This document shows positions 23,245 to 31,028 of a stretch of 37,798 bases of DNA, piece by piece. The stretch comes from Nitriliruptoraceae bacterium. GTDB taxonomy: Bacteria > Actinomycetota > Nitriliruptoria > Nitriliruptorales > Nitriliruptoraceae. How positions within the stretch are numbered: the stretch's first letter is position 1; each line of letters opens with the position of its first letter. The notes under the pieces are model-generated. The model saw nothing but the letters and a program-made list of their open reading frames with translations. It was not told the DNA's origin and did no database searches. A program made the position numbers and the translations under genes. The stretch lies in assembly GCA_003558435.1 (NCBI GenBank), contig PWLR01000212.1, forward strand, positions 1 through 37,798, read 5' to 3'.

Positions 23245-24029
23245 GGGTGGCCGCCATCCAGCACGACATCGTCTGGGAGGACCGCGACGCGACCCTGGCG
23301 CGGCTCGACCCCCAGGTGGCGCAGGCCGCTGCGACCGGAGCACGGTTGGTGGCGGTGACCGAGATGTTCGCCACCGGTTTCTCCATGCGCACCCATCACA
23401 CGGCCGAGACCCTCGATGGCCCGACCGTCACCTGGATGCACGAGCGCGCGGCGGAACACGACATCTGGCTCGCCGGGTCGGTGCCGCTGCTCGCGGACGA
23501 TCCGTCGACCGGGGGTGCGGCCGGGCTGGCCTCGAACTCGTTGCTGGTGATCGGTCCGGACGGCACGCGCCACCGCTACGACAAGGTCCATCCGTTCTCC
23601 TACGCCGGTGAACACGAACGGTTCCGTCCCGGGACGGGATCGGTCGTGATCGATCTGGAAGGCGTGCGCATCGGCCTGTCGGTCTGTTACGACCTGCGGT
23701 TCGCGGATCTGTACTGGGAGCGCGAGGACGAGGTCGATCTCGAACTCATCGTCGCCAACTGGCCGGACGCGCGCCGCCACCACTGGCGGACGCTGCTCGA
23801 TGCGCGGGCGATCGAGGGCCAGCTCTACGTCATGGGTGTCAACCGGGTCGGGTCGGGCGGCAAGCTCGACTACGCCGGCGACAGCCGTATCGTCGACCCG
23901 ATGGGTGAGGTCCTGGCCAGCGGGGCAGGCGGCGAGACGGTCCTGGTCGCCGACATCGACCCGGCCACCGTGACCACCACCCGTGAGCGTTTCCCGTTCC
24001 GTGCCGACCGGAGCTTCTCGCCCCACTGA
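23241..24029 (+). CDS. Carbon-nitrogen hydrolase, probable omega-amidase
   Basis: 262 residues, with GAGAGG before the ATG. Nitrilase superfamily with triad Glu41 (VTEMFATGF), Lys115 (YDKVHPFSYAGEH) and Cys149 (SVCYDLRF). The TEMFATGF and DKxHPFxxAGE motifs and CYDLRFxxLY are features of the YafV/Nit2 group, which hydrolyses alpha-ketoglutaramate or alpha-ketosuccinamate to the oxo acid and ammonia. That removes the product of glutamine transamination and pulls it forward. The 4-bp overlap with the aminotransferase gene supports this. A terminator follows 14 bases after the stop. Confidence 0.88.
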   Translation: MRVAAIQHDIVWEDRDATLARLDPQVAQAAATGARLVAVTEMFATGFSMRTHHTAETLDGPTVTWMHERAAEHDIWLAGSVPLLADDPSTGGAAGLASNSLLVIGPDGTRHRYDKVHPFSYAGEHERFRPGTGSVVIDLEGVRIGLSVCYDLRFADLYWEREDEVDLELIVANWPDARRHHWRTLLDARAIEGQLYVMGVNRVGSGGKLDYAGDSRIVDPMGEVLASGAGGETVLVADIDPATVTTTRERFPFRADRSFSPH

Positions 24030-24043
24030 CCTCGCCCCCCGCG

Positions 24044-24063
24044 AACCCCCGTGGCCGGGGGTT
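24044..24063 (+). terminator. Intrinsic terminator of the TetR-aminotransferase-amidase operon
   Basis: AACCCCCG and CGGGGGTT form an 8-bp stem around TGGC, followed by TTCCGTTT. It lies 14 bases after the nitrilase stop and has the most U-rich tail of any hairpin in the window. Confidence 0.8.
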
Positions 24064-24157
24064 TCCGTTTGGGAAGCGGTCGTTGCTGCGGTCGGATGGG
24101 CCGGCCGGGAGCCCGCAGCCCCCGGATACGGACGTTTCCCGCCGCCGGCCCTGGCGC

Positions 24158-25555
24158 TTAGGGATCGGTCGGGACCGACTCCGGGAAACCCGGCGCGTCC
24201 ACCAGCGGGTCGATCCCCTGGTCGCGCAGGTGGTGATCGAGGAACCCGACGGTCCACGTGTCCACGATCTCGCGCGTGCGGTCGGTCGGGGTGGCGCCCC
24301 GCAGCCCGAGGATGCCTGCCAGCGGCGACAGGGTCGGGATCAGCGTGAAATCGCGATGCTGGGTCCCGAGGATGGCGACCCGGCCCTCCGGCCCTCGCGA
24401 GGCGGCATGGAGAGCGGCGAGGCGATCGTCGTTGGGCAGGCGCGTCCACTCCTCGCTCCGCAGCGACAGCAGCGGGGCGGCCAGTCCGGCCCCGATCGTC
24501 GCGTCGGGGACCGGGTTGACCCAGGGATCGAAGCCGACCACCGCGCCGCAACGTTCGTCCTGGCTGCAGGCGAGGACCGCGCCACCACCGCCGGTCGAGT
24601 GGCCGACGAACGCGACCCGCGTCAGGTCGGTTGCGCCCGCCAGCACGGGGATCTCGTCGTTGGCGAGTACATCGAGGGCGCGCTGGATATCTGCCGCGAA
24701 GGTCGCCACCAGGGTCTCGCTGGCGGCGGCATAGACGTCTCGTGGCACCGTGCCGGCGTCGGGCAGCGCGGCTCGATCGATCGGTACCGCCCCGCCGTTC
24801 GGCAGGAGGCTCGCCAGCGCGCCATGGGTGTGGTCGATCGCGAGCACGACGTAGCCACGGCTCGCCAACGATTCGGCCAGATCGGCGTGGATCGTGCGGA
24901 ACCCCGACCATCCGTGCGACAGCACGACCACGGGTGATCCGGAGGGCACGGTCGCGGCGCGCGCGCCCGGGGTGCTCGAGGTCAGGACCTGATCGAGGTG
25001 GCTGAGGGCGAAGCGGGGCAGACCCACTTCTTCGGCCGCTTCGTCGCCGAAGGCGTCCACGTCGGAGATCCACGGCTCCGGATCGGACAGCGCGGTGGGG
25101 TCGGCCGGGTACCAGGCCTGCAGCACCAGCTGACGTGCACCTCCCGGCTCCGGTCCGTACCGCTCGATGCGGTCCTCGTCTTGGATCAGCACGCTCACCG
25201 TGCCAACGGGCTGCGGGCCGGGGGGTTCCGGCAGCAGGTCCACGGGCAGGGCCCAGGCGGCCAACCCGCTGAGCGCCGTCAGCACCACGGCGACGACCGT
25301 GACCGTGCGGCGGAACACCGGTGCGTCACGGCTGGTCAGCGCCGCGGATCCGCAGCTGGCGATCAACAGCCCCGCGGCGAGGTAGACGGGGACGAGTTGC
25401 CACCGGGACCCTTCGAGCGCGGCCTGGGCGGTGCCGACGGTGGCGAGTCCGATCAGCAGCACCAGCAGGCCCGTCGAGCTCATCCGACGTGCGAGCAGCA
25501 GCCACCCGGAACCCACGAGCGCGCTCACCAGCAGTGCGACCTCCAGTGTTCGCAC
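24158..25555 (-). CDS. Membrane-anchored PAF-acetylhydrolase-like serine hydrolase
   Basis: 465 residues from a GTG with GGGAG six bases upstream. Residues 1-105 hold four predicted membrane helices. The rest is an alpha/beta hydrolase of the PAF-AH isoform II type: VLSHGWSG (oxyanion), GHSTGGG with Ser320, Asp343 in GFDPWV and His400 in GTQHRDFT, so the triad is complete. An extracytoplasmic catalytic domain is likely. Such enzymes cleave short or oxidised acyl chains from phospholipids or act on polyesters. It is divergent from the ATP-grasp gene. The membrane domain fused in front is also found in other bacterial members. Confidence 0.85.
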   Translation of the reverse strand: MRTLEVALLVSALVGSGWLLLARRMSSTGLLVLLIGLATVGTAQAALEGSRWQLVPVYLAAGLLIASCGSAALTSRDAPVFRRTVTVVAVVLTALSGLAAWALPVDLLPEPPGPQPVGTVSVLIQDEDRIERYGPEPGGARQLVLQAWYPADPTALSDPEPWISDVDAFGDEAAEEVGLPRFALSHLDQVLTSSTPGARAATVPSGSPVVVLSHGWSGFRTIHADLAESLASRGYVVLAIDHTHGALASLLPNGGAVPIDRAALPDAGTVPRDVYAAASETLVATFAADIQRALDVLANDEIPVLAGATDLTRVAFVGHSTGGGGAVLACSQDERCGAVVGFDPWVNPVPDATIGAGLAAPLLSLRSEEWTRLPNDDRLAALHAASRGPEGRVAILGTQHRDFTLIPTLSPLAGILGLRGATPTDRTREIVDTWTVGFLDHHLRDQGIDPLVDAPGFPESVPTDP

Positions 25556-25647
25556 GTACCGCTCCCACCAGGTTCGCGCACCGCGATCAGCGATCAGCGG
25601 TCGACGCCGACGCTTCGGCGAAGGTGGACGGTACCGGCGGGCCGGCG

Positions 25648-25677
25648 CTCACGACCTACCCGAGGTCCCAGTAGCCT
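25648..25677 (+). promoter_or_regulatory. Promoter of the ATP-grasp gene
   Basis: CTCACG (25648-25653) and TAGCCT (25672-25677) with an 18-base spacer lie 64 bases before the GTG start. The -10 and spacing match the M23 peptidase promoter at 9844-9873. Confidence 0.45.
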
Positions 25678-25740
25678 CCCCGGGCTCGTGACGGAACCAC
25701 CCGGTCACGGACCTGGCGGGTACGACGATGAGGACACCTG

Positions 25741-26697
25741 GTGGACATCGCCCTGATCACCGGCACGGTCGATCGCGGGACCGACGAGTGGCATGACGCG
25801 GGGACCGCGGACTTCGCGGCGTTCATGGCGCAGGTCGACGACCCACTCATCGCGGCGCTCGAGTCCCGTGGCGCGACGGTGCACCGGCCGGTGTGGCACG
25901 ACCCGGCGGTCGATTGGGCGGGGTTCGACATCGCGCTCGTGCGCACGGCCTGGGATTACGTGGAACGGCGTGACGAGTTCCTCGCCTGGGCCGCCCGTGC
26001 CGGTGAAGCCACCCGCTTGTGGAATCCCCCGGACGTACTGCGCTGGAACAGTCACAAGTCCTACCTGCTCGAGCTCGAGGAACGTGGTGCGCCCGTGGTC
26101 CCGACCGCGTGGCTGGGCCGGGGCGACCGGGTGTCGCTGGCCGAGCTACTGCGACGACGCGACTGGTCGCATGCGGTGGTCAAGCCCGCGATCGCCTCCG
26201 GATCCCGCGGCATGATCCGGGTGGCCGTCGACAACGCCGGCGGCGCCGACCACAGGGGCATCATCGGAGCAGGTGAGGTCGACCTCGTGACCGGCCAGCA
26301 CCATCTGGACGAGCTGTTGGCGGTCGGTGATGCGATGGTGCAGCCGTTCCTGTCGCGTGTCGCCGAGCGCGGCGAACTCTCGGTCGTGGTGGTCAACGGC
26401 GCGGTCAGCCACGCGGTTCGCAAGGTTCCGCGCAGCGGTGAATACCGGATCCAGGAGGGCTACGGCGGTCGTTACGCCCCCGAGCCCGTGACCGCCGAGG
26501 TGGATGCGCTCGCACGCTGGATCGTCGATGCCACGGGTGCACAGCTGTTCATCTCCCGGGTCGACCTGCTGGAGGACGACAGCGGAGCGCTCCAGCTGGC
26601 GGAACTGGAAGCTTGCGAACCCGATCTGTACTTCCGCGCCGTACCCGAGGCCGCCGGAGCGGTGGCGGATGCGATCCTGCGGCGTGCCGCCATCTGA
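25741..26697 (+). CDS. ATP-grasp ligase-like protein (RimK/glutathione synthetase fold)
   Basis: 318 residues from a GTG with GAGG seven bases upstream. The N-terminal domain has the family blocks VRTAWDYVERRDEFLAWA and LWNPPDVLRWNSHKSYLLELEERGAPVVPT. The ATP-binding part has VVKPAIASGSRG (about 141-152), AMVQPFL, the small-loop ELSVVVVNGAVSHAVRKVP, and near the end a metal-binding stretch ISRVDLLEDDSGALQLAELEACEPDL. This group includes DcsG of D-cycloserine synthesis and many uncharacterised ligases that join a carboxylate to an amine. The gene has no biosynthetic partners here, so the substrate cannot be inferred. The Old Yellow Enzyme gene follows 76 bases downstream. Confidence 0.85.
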   Translation: MDIALITGTVDRGTDEWHDAGTADFAAFMAQVDDPLIAALESRGATVHRPVWHDPAVDWAGFDIALVRTAWDYVERRDEFLAWAARAGEATRLWNPPDVLRWNSHKSYLLELEERGAPVVPTAWLGRGDRVSLAELLRRRDWSHAVVKPAIASGSRGMIRVAVDNAGGADHRGIIGAGEVDLVTGQHHLDELLAVGDAMVQPFLSRVAERGELSVVVVNGAVSHAVRKVPRSGEYRIQEGYGGRYAPEPVTAEVDALARWIVDATGAQLFISRVDLLEDDSGALQLAELEACEPDLYFRAVPEAAGAVADAILRRAAI

Positions 26698-26773
26698 AAA
26701 GAGCGCACGACCCCCTGCGGCGTGCTTGCCTGCCGTCTGCCATCTCCCCCCACCGCGATCCGTCGGAGCCCTC

Positions 26774-27871
26774 GTGTCCTTGCTGTTCGAACCCCTCGAT
26801 CTGCGCGGCGTGACGCTGCGCAACCGCATCGGGGTCTCGCCCATGTGTCAGTACTCGGCGGTGGACGGGATGCCCAACGACTGGCACCTGGTCCACCTCG
26901 CCTCGCGGGCCGTCGGCGGAGCCGGCCTGGTCGTCGCCGAGGCCAGCGGGGTCGAGCCCCGCGGGCGGATCACGCCCGGATGCACCGGGATCTACAACGA
27001 CGAACAGCTCGATGCCTGGTCGCGCATCACCCGGGTGATCACCGGCCACGGGGCGGTCCCGGGGATCCAGCTCGCACACGCCGGTCGCAAGGCCGGGGCG
27101 GGCCGACCCACCGACGCCACCCCCTACCTCGATGCCAGCGAAGGCGGTTGGCCGGTCGTCGGCCCGTCGTCGGAACCCTTCGAGGACGGCGCGCACGTCC
27201 CTGCGGAACTCACGGAGGCCGAGATCGCCGACCTCGTGCAGGCCTTCGCCGCCGCCGCCGAGCGGGCGGTCACGGCAGGCTTCCGCTTCATCGAGATCCA
27301 TGCCGCCCACGGTTACCTGTTGCACAGCTTCCTGAGCCCTCTGGTCAACCGTCGCACCGACCGATACGGCGGCGGGGTGGAGGGGCGCGAACGCTTCCTG
27401 CTGGAGGTCGTGGCGGCGGTGCGCGAGGTCCTGCCCGACGACCTGGCGCTGTCGGTGCGGTTGTCGGCCAGCGACTGGCACCCGGACGGCTGGGACATCG
27501 AGGATTCGGTGGCGCTGTCCCAGCGGCTGCGGGACGCCGGGGTCGACCTGATCGACTGTTCGTCGGGTGGGGCCGTGCCCGAGGCGCGCATCCAGCTCGG
27601 TCCTGGCTACCAGGTGCCGTTCGCCGCCCAGATCCGTGCGGAGGCGGGGATCCCGACCGCGGCGGTCGGCATGATCTCCACGCCGGAGCAGGCCGAGGAC
27701 ATCCTGGTGGACGGTCACGCCGATCTGATACTGCTGGCCCGTGAGTCGTTGCGGGACCCGTACTGGCCGCTCGCCGCCGCGCAGGCGTTGGGGGCGCTCG
27801 ATGAGGTCGAGGTGCCCTGGCAGTACGAGCGCGGCTTCACCCGTCGCCGGGGCGGCGACCCGCTCGAATAG
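26774..27871 (+). CDS. Old Yellow Enzyme family NADH:flavin oxidoreductase, YqjM-like
   Basis: 365 residues; GTG with GGAG five bases upstream. FMN TIM barrel of the thermophilic-like OYE class: Cys25 in SPMCQYSA (redox-tuning cysteine), IQLAHAGRKA, the substrate-binding pair His176/His179 in IEIHAAHGYLLHSFLSP, RTDRYGG, and phosphate-site AVGMIS and LLARESLRDPYW. It reduces activated C=C bonds with NAD(P)H. The natural substrate is not known for most members; protection from quinones or electrophiles is common. It probably sits in one transcription unit with the ATP-grasp gene and perhaps the two genes after it. Confidence 0.93.
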   Translation: MSLLFEPLDLRGVTLRNRIGVSPMCQYSAVDGMPNDWHLVHLASRAVGGAGLVVAEASGVEPRGRITPGCTGIYNDEQLDAWSRITRVITGHGAVPGIQLAHAGRKAGAGRPTDATPYLDASEGGWPVVGPSSEPFEDGAHVPAELTEAEIADLVQAFAAAAERAVTAGFRFIEIHAAHGYLLHSFLSPLVNRRTDRYGGGVEGRERFLLEVVAAVREVLPDDLALSVRLSASDWHPDGWDIEDSVALSQRLRDAGVDLIDCSSGGAVPEARIQLGPGYQVPFAAQIRAEAGIPTAAVGMISTPEQAEDILVDGHADLILLARESLRDPYWPLAAAQALGALDEVEVPWQYERGFTRRRGGDPLE

Positions 27872-27945
27872 GGTCGGCCCGTCCGGCCGCGACGCCGCAC
27901 GCGAACCAACTGACCGGCATCGATGCTCGCAGTGGAGGAACCACC

Positions 27946-28860
27946 ATGTCCAGGATCGCCGTCACCGGTTCGTCCGGACTGATCGGTGAGGCGTTGATCG
28001 CCTCGCTGGAGTCCGACGGCCACACCATCCAGCGGATCGTGCGCGACCGCGCCAAGGCCGGCCCCGACGACCTGGTCTGGGACCTCGAAGCCAGGACCAT
28101 CGACGCGGGCGCGCTCGAGGGCGTCGACGCGGTCGTGCACCTCGCCGGTGAGCCCATCGGTGACTCCCGTTGGACCGACGAGGTCAAGAAGCGCATCCGC
28201 GACTCGCGGGTGATCGGCACCACGCTCATCGCCGAGACCCTCGCGGGACTCACCGACAAGCCCGCCGTGTTCGTCTCCGCGTCCGGGGCCAACTACTACG
28301 GCGACCGCGGCGGCGACGTGCTCACGGAGGACGAGCCCCCCGGTGACGACTTCCTCGCCGAGGTGTGTGTCGCGTGGGAAGCCGCCGCCCAACCGGCGAT
28401 CGATGCCGGGATCCGCACCGTGCACCCACGCAGCGGGGTGGTCCTGGCCGAGCAGGGACCGCTGATCGACAAGGTCGAGCTGCCGTTCAAACTGGGGGTC
28501 GGCGGCAAGATCGGCAGCGGACGACAGTACGTACCGTGGATCTCGCTGGAGGACGAGGTGCGTGCGCTGCGGTTCCTCATCGACTCGGATCTTCGAGGCG
28601 GGGTCAACTTCGTGGCGCCGGAACCCGTCACCAACACCGAGCTCACCAAGGCCCTCGGCGACGTGCTCCGACGCCCGACCGTGCTGCCGATCCCGGTGTT
28701 CGCGATCCGCCTGCTGTACGGCGAGATGGGCGAGACGCTCGCCGCCTGCAGCGTCCGACCCGTGCCGAAGGCGTTGCTCGACGCCGGGTTCACCTTCACG
28801 CACACCGAGATCCGCTCGGCGTTGCGGGTGGCCTTCGACATCTCCCCCGCAGCCGCCTGA
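27946..28860 (+). CDS. TIGR01777 family epimerase (NAD-dependent SDR, YfcH-like)
   Basis: 304 residues with GGAGG seven bases upstream of the ATG. Extended SDR: cofactor loop GSSGLIG at 8-14, VVHLAGEPI, SRVIGTTLIAETLA, SASGANYYG and the family end block LPFKLGVGGKIGSGRQYVPWISLEDEVRA, then a C-terminal DUF1731-like part (VRPVPKALLDAGFTFTHTEI). The Tyr of the usual catalytic YxxxK motif is in NYYGDRGG without the typical Lys spacing, as normal for this family. The role is unknown; some members affect cell division when overproduced. Its TGA ends 2 bases before the next ATG. Confidence 0.93.
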   Translation: MSRIAVTGSSGLIGEALIASLESDGHTIQRIVRDRAKAGPDDLVWDLEARTIDAGALEGVDAVVHLAGEPIGDSRWTDEVKKRIRDSRVIGTTLIAETLAGLTDKPAVFVSASGANYYGDRGGDVLTEDEPPGDDFLAEVCVAWEAAAQPAIDAGIRTVHPRSGVVLAEQGPLIDKVELPFKLGVGGKIGSGRQYVPWISLEDEVRALRFLIDSDLRGGVNFVAPEPVTNTELTKALGDVLRRPTVLPIPVFAIRLLYGEMGETLAACSVRPVPKALLDAGFTFTHTEIRSALRVAFDISPAAA

Positions 28861-28862
28861 CC

Positions 28863-30122
28863 ATGCCGTCGAACGACGCGGACGTCATCGTGGTCGGGGC
28901 GGGACTCGCCGGGTTGACCTGCGCGCTGCGGCTGACCGCCGCGGGACGCTCCGTGATCGTGCTCGAGGCCTCGGACGGGGTCGGTGGACGGGTCCGCACC
29001 GACATGGTCGACGGTTTCCGCCTCGACCGCGGGTTCCAGGTGCTGCTCACCGGCTACCCCGCCGCGCGCCGGTGGTTCGATTACGACGGTCTCGATCTCC
29101 GAGCCTTCTCACCGGGGGTGCGCATCCGGCACCGGGGACGGTTCCAGCGGCTGGCCGATCCCTTCCAGGCCCCCGTGGCGGGGCTCACCTCGGCGTTCTC
29201 TCCCGTGGCCACGATCCCCGACGGATTGCGTCTGCTGGCCTGGAGGCGTTCGGTGCTCGGCCCACCGGGCCAGCACGTCGCCGCGCGTCCCCAGGTGGAC
29301 ACCGCGACGCTGGTGCGCGAACGCGGGTTCTCGCCGGCGATCACGGCGAACTTCTTCCGGCCGTTCCTGAGCGGGACGTTCTTCGACCCCGGCATGACGA
29401 CCTCGTCGCGCGTCACGGAGCTGGTGTTCCGCTCGTTCTTCGACGGCGACGTCGCGGTCCCCAACCGAGGGATGCAGCAGCTGCCCGAGCAGTTGCACGC
29501 ACGGCTCCCGAGTGGGGCCGTTCGCCTGGGGCAGCGTGTGGTGGGGGTCCGCGACGGCGCGGTCGACGTCGAGCACGGGGACGTGGTGCGCGCCGAGCAC
29601 GTGGTGGTCGCGGTGGAAGGCCCGGTCGCCGAGCGTCTGCTAGGTGCGCGGATGCCCGGGACCGCCGCACCGGGTCGAGGCACGGTCACCGTCTACTACC
29701 GCGCCGAGACCTCGCCGATCGGTGCGGCCGACCTGGTGCTCGACGCCGACGGCGAAGGGCTGGTCAACAACGTCGCCGTGATGTCGGACGTCGCCGCGGA
29801 CTACGCACCGGCGGGCCGGGGTGCGCTGGTGTCCGTCTCGACCGTCGGTGTCCCGGACCTCGACGACCGGGAGATCGACCGGCGGCTGCGGGCCCAGCTC
29901 GCCGGGTGGTACGGCGCGCAGGTCGCCACGTGGGACCATCTCGCCACCTACCGGATCGCGTACGCACAACCTCGCCAGGACGTGGTGGATCTTCCGACAC
30001 TGGCGCGAGAGGTCCGGGTCGCCACGGGGACGTGGGTCTGCGGCGATCACCGCGACACCGCGTCGATCCAAGGCGCGCTCGTGTCGGGGCGGCGGACGGC
30101 CGAGGCGATCCTGGCGGCCTAG
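28863..30122 (+). CDS. FAD-dependent amine oxidase / phytoene-desaturase-like protein
   Basis: 419 residues. Rossmann GAGLAG at 12-17, then VLEASDGVGGRVRTDMVDGFRLDRGFQVLLTGYPAARR, characteristic of a group of NAD(P)/FAD proteins related to protoporphyrinogen oxidase and phytoene desaturase. The C-terminus has the second FAD motif (GTWVCGDHRDTASIQGALVSGRRTAEAIL). It starts 2 bases after the epimerase stop, so the two are translated together. Carotenoid genes lie 7 kb further on, but this protein differs from the partial CrtI there. The substrate is unknown. Confidence 0.87.
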   Translation: MPSNDADVIVVGAGLAGLTCALRLTAAGRSVIVLEASDGVGGRVRTDMVDGFRLDRGFQVLLTGYPAARRWFDYDGLDLRAFSPGVRIRHRGRFQRLADPFQAPVAGLTSAFSPVATIPDGLRLLAWRRSVLGPPGQHVAARPQVDTATLVRERGFSPAITANFFRPFLSGTFFDPGMTTSSRVTELVFRSFFDGDVAVPNRGMQQLPEQLHARLPSGAVRLGQRVVGVRDGAVDVEHGDVVRAEHVVVAVEGPVAERLLGARMPGTAAPGRGTVTVYYRAETSPIGAADLVLDADGEGLVNNVAVMSDVAADYAPAGRGALVSVSTVGVPDLDDREIDRRLRAQLAGWYGAQVATWDHLATYRIAYAQPRQDVVDLPTLAREVRVATGTWVCGDHRDTASIQGALVSGRRTAEAILAA

Positions 30123-30280
30123 GTCCGCCGGAGCCGTGACGCACGTTGCTGTGAAGCCGTGCGCAGGTTGCCGTGAGGTGCCCGGCGACGCCGCGCTGCA
30201 CGGCCGGGTGGGACGCTCGCCTGCGCCACCGTCCAGGGGGGCCAGATGTCCAGCTCGGCTGGATGATTCGGGCGCTGGTG

Positions 30281-30310
30281 ATGACAAGACGGGGAGAGGG
30301 GGCCTATCGT
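30281..30310 (+). promoter_or_regulatory. Candidate promoter of the small cysteine protein gene
   Basis: ATGACA (30281-30286) and TATCGT (30305-30310) with an 18-base spacer lie 71 bases before the GTG at 30381. The rest of 30123-30380 shows no gene; an imperfect GTTGC(T/C)GTGA direct repeat occurs near 30144-30177. Confidence 0.4.
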
Positions 30311-30380
30311 GGCCGTCGGACGGAGTTCAAGACGCGGGCTCCGGAACGTCCCTGATCGCACCCCGGTCGAAGGAGCCCGC

Positions 30381-30719
30381 GTGGCATCTGAACTCGTCGT
30401 ACCCCGACGCACCTCTCCCTCGTCGTCCGATGGCGACACGATCGATGTCCGCGACCACCAGGTTGTCACGGATACACCCGACGTCGCGGACGCCGCGTGC
30501 GTCATCTGTGGCGGGGAGGCCGCCGAGATCGGAGCGTGCTGCTCGTCGCGTTGCGCGGGTGAGGCGCAACGGCAACTCCGACGCAACGCCGCGCGACTCC
30601 GACGCCTCGAGCGCCGCGACGCCCACGAACTGCGGCATCATCTCTCGGAGCGCAACGGACGTCTCATGTCGGCGATCCTCCGCTGGCGTCCCGACGTCCA
30701 GGGGGCGTCGCTTCGCTAG
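30381..30719 (+). CDS. Small zinc-finger-like protein
   Basis: 112 residues from a GTG with GGAG five bases upstream. After a 35-residue polar lead comes CVICGG (Cys40, Cys43), then CCSSRC (Cys53, Cys54, Cys58), a C-x2-C...C-x3-C pattern like a treble-clef zinc finger. It continues into a strongly basic helix (EAQRQLRRNAARLRRLERRDAHELRHHLSERNGRL), which could contact nucleic acid or form a coiled coil. The metal ligands and basic helix suggest a DNA/RNA-associated role, but I do not recognise the family. The MASE1 kinase lies 310 bases downstream. Confidence 0.65.
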   Translation: MASELVVPRRTSPSSSDGDTIDVRDHQVVTDTPDVADAACVICGGEAAEIGACCSSRCAGEAQRQLRRNAARLRRLERRDAHELRHHLSERNGRLMSAILRWRPDVQGASLR

Positions 30720-31028
30720 ATGCCCGGCCCCGGGTACGCCCGGCCCCGGGCGGGGCGGCGACGTCGGGAACGCCGGATTTACGGCTGCGGCGCTCATGAT
30801 CCGCGGTCTGGACCCGTCCCCTCGCGTGATCGCGGCGGCGGGACGGCAGACCTGCGGGTCCCGGACCGAGACCGCTCCAGCCGTGCGATGAGCGCCGCAG
30901 CCCCACGGGGGGCGACGGAGCGAGTCGCTCGCTCGTGCACGTGACGTATCGTTGCGTCATGGGGGCGTGGACGTGGCCGCTCGGGCGACGTTGTCGGAGC
31001 TTCCTCGTCACCGCAGCAAGGACAGGAT
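30720..31028. other. Gene-free interval before the MASE1 kinase
   Basis: No convincing gene. It begins with a 13-bp direct repeat, GCCCGGCCCCGGG at 30722 and 30738, which can fold and may act as a terminator for the small zinc-finger gene. Near its end TGACG (30942-30946) and CGTCA (30955-30959) form an inverted repeat around TATCGT, a possible -10 for the kinase gene. Confidence 0.5.

Noticed and set aside
22989-25073. 694-codon open frame on the minus strand
   Set aside because: It runs opposite the nitrilase and across a terminator, and is a different frame of the PAF-AH gene for the rest; extreme Arg/Pro/Gly content and no motif.
25605-25620. Small inverted repeat CGCCGA-CGCT-TCGGCG in the divergent region
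   Set aside because: Only 6-bp arms, expected often by chance at this GC content, and not placed at a promoter box.
28863-30122. Assignment as a second carotenoid desaturase (crtI paralogue)
   Set aside because: The FAD motifs fit, but the body lacks the CrtI C-terminal signature seen in the partial gene at 37276-37798, so only a broad amine-oxidase-like call is justified.
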